Shown: positions 61,295 through 64,000 of the stretch, one piece after another
Layout of the letters: every line of letters begins with the position of its first letter
Position numbering within the stretch: position 1 is the first letter of the stretch
Origin: Clostridium swellfunianum
Lineage (GTDB): Bacteria > Bacillota > Clostridia > Clostridiales > Clostridiaceae
DNA length: 64,000 nucleotides
Assembly (NCBI RefSeq): GCF_023656515.1
Contig: NZ_JAMOFV010000006.1
Coordinates: 3,704,036 to 3,768,035 of the forward strand
Reading direction: 5' to 3'
The notes under the pieces: model-generated
What the model was told of the DNA's origin: nothing
What the model saw: only the letters and a program-made list of their open reading frames with translations
Databases searched by the model: none
Made by a program: the position numbers and the translations under genes

Positions 61295-62128
61295 TTATAT
61301 ATCTAGTACCATACCATCATATGCCACTATAAATCCTACGTCTTTAACTCGCTCTTCTAATTCATGGTGTAAAAGGCAGCCGTTATGAGAAAAATGAGTT
61401 ATTACAAATTTAGTATTGTCGTCAGCACAGCCTACTTCTAACATCTTATTTCTGACAAGTATAGCTTCCTCGATTCCCATATGACTCTTACATCCTGGAG
61501 TTCCACCCATTGTACAATCCAGACTAACTACATCAAAGTAAAGGGTTTTTATATGATTCCAAGTTTCTTCTGTAATATCTCCTGTGTCATTTCCATAAAA
61601 TAATCTTTTTCCTTCTTTGTCAGTTAAGCTATATACAAGGCAGTTTTCTCTTGGATCATGCTGTGCTTTAAGAGGAAGAATATCATAATCATGAGATTTA
61701 AATGCTTCAAATGCTTTGATTAAACTAAAGTCTATACAATCCTTGAGATTTGCAGAATCATCTTCTTCAACAAGCATTCTTTGATATAAAGCCTCACATT
61801 TTTCGTTTCCATATATGGTCATTTTATTTTTATCTCTGTCATAGGCATATGGAATTCCTCTTAGTATTAAATCCAGAGGATAAAGATGATCCATATGTGA
61901 ATGAGTCATAAGCACCGTTTCTATCTTTGAAAAATCTAAATCAAAGGCCATTGCATGATAGAAAGAATCAGGCCCAAAATCAAAAACCAAATCATCGTTA
62001 ATTAATACTTGGGATCTAGAACGATAATTTTTACCCTTTAGTTCACGTGCTCTTTGGCAGTTATTACAGCTGCAGAATAATGCTGGCCAGCCTTCAGCTG
62101 CAGCAGTTCCAAGAAATTGTATTCTCAT
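61295..62128 (-). CDS. Metallo-beta-lactamase-fold hydrolase (PhnP-like)
   Basis: 277 residues. MTHSHMDHLYPLDL is the HxHxDH metal-binding motif, and FYGNDTGDITEETW and KFVITHFSHNGCLLHHEL complete the fold. CSCNNCQRARE near the N-terminus is the PhnP-like pattern of extra zinc ligands, so a cyclic phosphodiesterase role is possible. No phn cluster is nearby. AGGAGGT precedes ATG 62128. It is 62 bp after the glycoside gene, so may be cotranscribed with it. Confidence 0.88.
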   Translation of the reverse strand: MRIQFLGTAAAEGWPALFCSCNNCQRARELKGKNYRSRSQVLINDDLVFDFGPDSFYHAMAFDLDFSKIETVLMTHSHMDHLYPLDLILRGIPYAYDRDKNKMTIYGNEKCEALYQRMLVEEDDSANLKDCIDFSLIKAFEAFKSHDYDILPLKAQHDPRENCLVYSLTDKEGKRLFYGNDTGDITEETWNHIKTLYFDVVSLDCTMGGTPGCKSHMGIEEAILVRNKMLEVGCADDNTKFVITHFSHNGCLLHHELEERVKDVGFIVAYDGMVLDI

Positions 62129-62190
62129 AAAAATACCTCCTTTTAGTCGGAAACACGGAGTAATTTAAAACTCTCGCTCCCGCTGGAAAA

Positions 62191-64000
62191 TTAATTAAAT
62201 GCTTTAGCATATATTGTTATATTGTCTCCACACCTTGTAAGCTCTTCTTTAGAAATTAAGATACCGCTAATTCGATATGGGTTTATTATAGGAGAAGATG
62301 GTATTCCCTTTTTATTATTACATGCTTTTGTAGTACCGGCTTCGCTAATTCGGAATTCAAAATGCAGAGTTCGTCCAAAACATTGATAGGTGAATTTAAG
62401 TCCATCTAATTCAGCTGGTAATACAGGATCGATGATAAGACCTTCTTTATTAAAACGAATCCCCAGCACGTTGCTGACTAACTGTCTTATATATATTCCA
62501 GGACCGCTGGAATAAAGTCTCCAGCCTCCTTTTACTTTTATGTCACCAGTTTTTAGTAATCCAAAGTTCTTCTCATATTCATAGCGGTCGTTGTAAGCTC
62601 CATCAGAACTGCTAAAATATAGATTGCTTTGGCGGATATTAGCATTCTTAACACTATGTTGAATCAGTATTGGATTAATAGTGAAAAGAGAATTCCAGGC
62701 TTCTTTACCGTTACCTATCTTTGCCATTGCCTCGATATAACGGATATGGGCATGTGTATATTGCAGGCTTATCTCACGTCCAACATTTGCAGCTTGTTCT
62801 GCACGTCTAAATAGATGACTAACTCCTCCATCATAATGAGCAGGACAATCCATAAGGCGCACACCATCTGGGCACTTTAAGTTATTTTGAATAATTGCTG
62901 TATTTTTTCTTGCTTGATCTTCATCTACTAGTTCAGCAATAATACTTCGTGTCATCGGAAGCAGTCGATAGTGAATGCCTGTAGATTCATCATCAGGATG
63001 GAGCATATAACGATATTTATCATCACACTCTAAAAACCCAGCTATTACCTTGTCTTTTATTAAAGTGTCATGGAAAGATTTTTTCACTAAGGAAGCTAGT
63101 GAGGCAAACTCCTGTGATAACTCACTGTGAATATCTGCAAGTGCTTCGGAAAGAGAGTTAAAGGTTTGATAAGCTAGAGCAACAGTCCAAGAACTTACTA
63201 ACTTTGTTTTAAGTTCTTCGTTTGCTGGTTGAAGCGTATCATCCCAGTCGCCGCCTGCGTAGGTTATTAGCCCAGTGTCTTTAATAAATCTAGTTTCTTT
63301 AATGTTTTCTAAGGCATAACATATATGCTGAAGTAATGTTTCCTTGCGCTGTGGAGCACCATCATAAGGAAGAAGCTCAAATAATATATCCTTATCACCG
63401 GATGCTAGGATGTAGTCTGAAACACTTTTTAACGGCCAGAAAATAATATCGCCATGACATTCTCCTGCGTTAATTGGGTATTTATCAAACATAAACCACT
63501 GAGGCCATTCTTTTGTATCAATATTCTGGTGAGAGAAAATAATTAACAGCATGCTTCTCATAATGGAGTAATTTTGAGTAGCTAGGAAAAACTCCATTGG
63601 ACCTTGGCAGACATCACGTGTACCCCATGCAGCCCCTCCAGGCTGTTCTAAACCATGCGGCATTGAAAAATGAATCATAGCGTTATGCGTATACCACCAG
63701 ATAGTCTCATTAAGTATTTGTATTCTCTCTTTACTATTTGTATTATCGATATCTAAGTTAAAGCTATTGATTAAATTTTGATAAAAATCGTAAGCTTTTT
63801 GCCTTTCTACCAGCAATGTGTAACTTGCATTATGTGGAATATCATTTTCTGTTAAGTAAGCCTTGATTATCAACTGAAAGCTGTCAGCTTCTAATAAGGA
63901 AATAGTTAAAAAAGTCTCATCAAAGGGTTTGCCCTCTTCAAAGAAGACACGGTCATCACATAAAGTGAAGTTCTGACCAGGAACAGTAAGATCATAATGT
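62191..64000 (-). CDS. Glycoside phosphorylase/hydrolase-like protein (clan GH-Q, GH94-like; 5' end outside window)
   Basis: Open from the right edge, at least 603 codons with no start, so the N-terminal part is missing. The (alpha/alpha)6 barrel is recognised from PGGAAWGTRDVCQGPMEFFL, WPQWFMFDKYPINAGECHGD and LITYAGGDWDDTLQPANEEL; the GDWDD is where GH94/GH161-type phosphorylases carry their catalytic acid. A C-terminal beta-sandwich-like part follows (YIRQLVSNVLGIRFNKEGLI, then PVLPAELDGLKF). Substrate is probably a beta-glucan or disaccharide. An internal TTG at 63873 is not the start, since the frame stays open to the edge. Confidence 0.78.
   Translation of the reverse strand, partial: HYDLTVPGQNFTLCDDRVFFEEGKPFDETFLTISLLEADSFQLIIKAYLTENDIPHNASYTLLVERQKAYDFYQNLINSFNLDIDNTNSKERIQILNETIWWYTHNAMIHFSMPHGLEQPGGAAWGTRDVCQGPMEFFLATQNYSIMRSMLLIIFSHQNIDTKEWPQWFMFDKYPINAGECHGDIIFWPLKSVSDYILASGDKDILFELLPYDGAPQRKETLLQHICYALENIKETRFIKDTGLITYAGGDWDDTLQPANEELKTKLVSSWTVALAYQTFNSLSEALADIHSELSQEFASLASLVKKSFHDTLIKDKVIAGFLECDDKYRYMLHPDDESTGIHYRLLPMTRSIIAELVDEDQARKNTAIIQNNLKCPDGVRLMDCPAHYDGGVSHLFRRAEQAANVGREISLQYTHAHIRYIEAMAKIGNGKEAWNSLFTINPILIQHSVKNANIRQSNLYFSSSDGAYNDRYEYEKNFGLLKTGDIKVKGGWRLYSSGPGIYIRQLVSNVLGIRFNKEGLIIDPVLPAELDGLKFTYQCFGRTLHFEFRISEAGTTKACNNKKGIPSSPIINPYRISGILISKEELTRCGDNITIYAKAFN

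Noticed and set aside
1-64000. CRISPR arrays, tRNA/rRNA genes, transposases, phage genes
   Set aside because: No regularly spaced repeats, no cloverleaf or rRNA-like sequences and no recognised transposase, integrase or structural phage protein were found on reading both strands by eye.

Overview
This window looks like chromosome from a low-GC, endospore-forming Clostridium (Clostridiaceae). The evidence is strongly AT-rich intergenic DNA, GGAGG-type ribosome-binding sites with frequent TTG and GTG starts, a complete gerKA-gerKB-gerKC spore-germinant-receptor operon, a clostridial FMN-riboswitch riboflavin operon, and many small membrane proteins of families common in Firmicutes. I cannot name the species. 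No tRNA, rRNA, CRISPR array, intact transposase or prophage was seen. Two stretches are visibly richer in GC than the rest: about 1-1500 and, more mildly, 14980-17330. These are the best candidates for recently acquired DNA.

Layout. 1-1.5 kb: a PadR regulator coupled to a long flavodoxin-fold oxidoreductase that runs off the left edge. 1.6-7 kb: a gene relic, small membrane proteins, an orphan mraY, an XRE regulator, divergent sdpI-like and paiA-like genes, and arcA. 7-15 kb: an aldo/keto reductase, a tetR operon (flavodoxin plus two paralogous membrane proteins), small membrane proteins, a YozG-like regulator pair, a lipoprotein, a NUDIX hydrolase and a CPBP protease. Four genes here and just beyond, including two very small membrane ORFs, are preceded by an identical-length 38-bp promoter-like box. 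15-24.5 kb: merR with an ABC exporter, two truncated relics, a DUF401 transporter and a run of small stress or housekeeping genes. 24.5-33 kb: a cysteine desulfurase, marR-nmrA, the germinant receptor and helD. 33-45 kb: a paired small transporter with a Crp/YeiL-like regulator; a BceRS-type sensor, a membrane-anchored hydrolase and a BceAB-type exporter linked by a duplicated promoter; a secreted CHAP-like protein and a VanRS-like system. 45-55 kb: TVP38/VTT, MATE, AI-2E-type and DUF4317 genes, an adjacent pair of broken genes (HAD phosphatase and Crp regulator), and a diguanylate cyclase. 53.7-55.9 kb: a duplicated DUF1538 membrane protein overlapping a double-PII-domain protein. 55.9-59.8 kb: FMN riboswitch and ribD-ribE-ribBA-ribH. 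60-64 kb: M19 dipeptidase, metallo-hydrolase, and a glycoside-phosphorylase-like gene cut by the right edge.

How the genes fit together. Most of the window is local regulation plus envelope and stress functions. Several regulators sit beside clear palindromic operators (TetR, MarR, MerR, two XRE, two Crp-like), so each small operon looks self-controlled. The Bce-like block is the clearest multi-gene circuit: sensor kinase and regulator, then two copies of one ~90-bp promoter driving a hydrolase and the exporter.

The observations I rate most worth following are the 38-bp box with compensatory changes in its inverted repeat, the duplicated Bce-type promoter, the palindrome shared by two Crp/YeiL paralogues, the dispersed CTCGCAG stem-loop element, the DUF1538/double-PII pair, and the GerC homologue without a lipobox cysteine.
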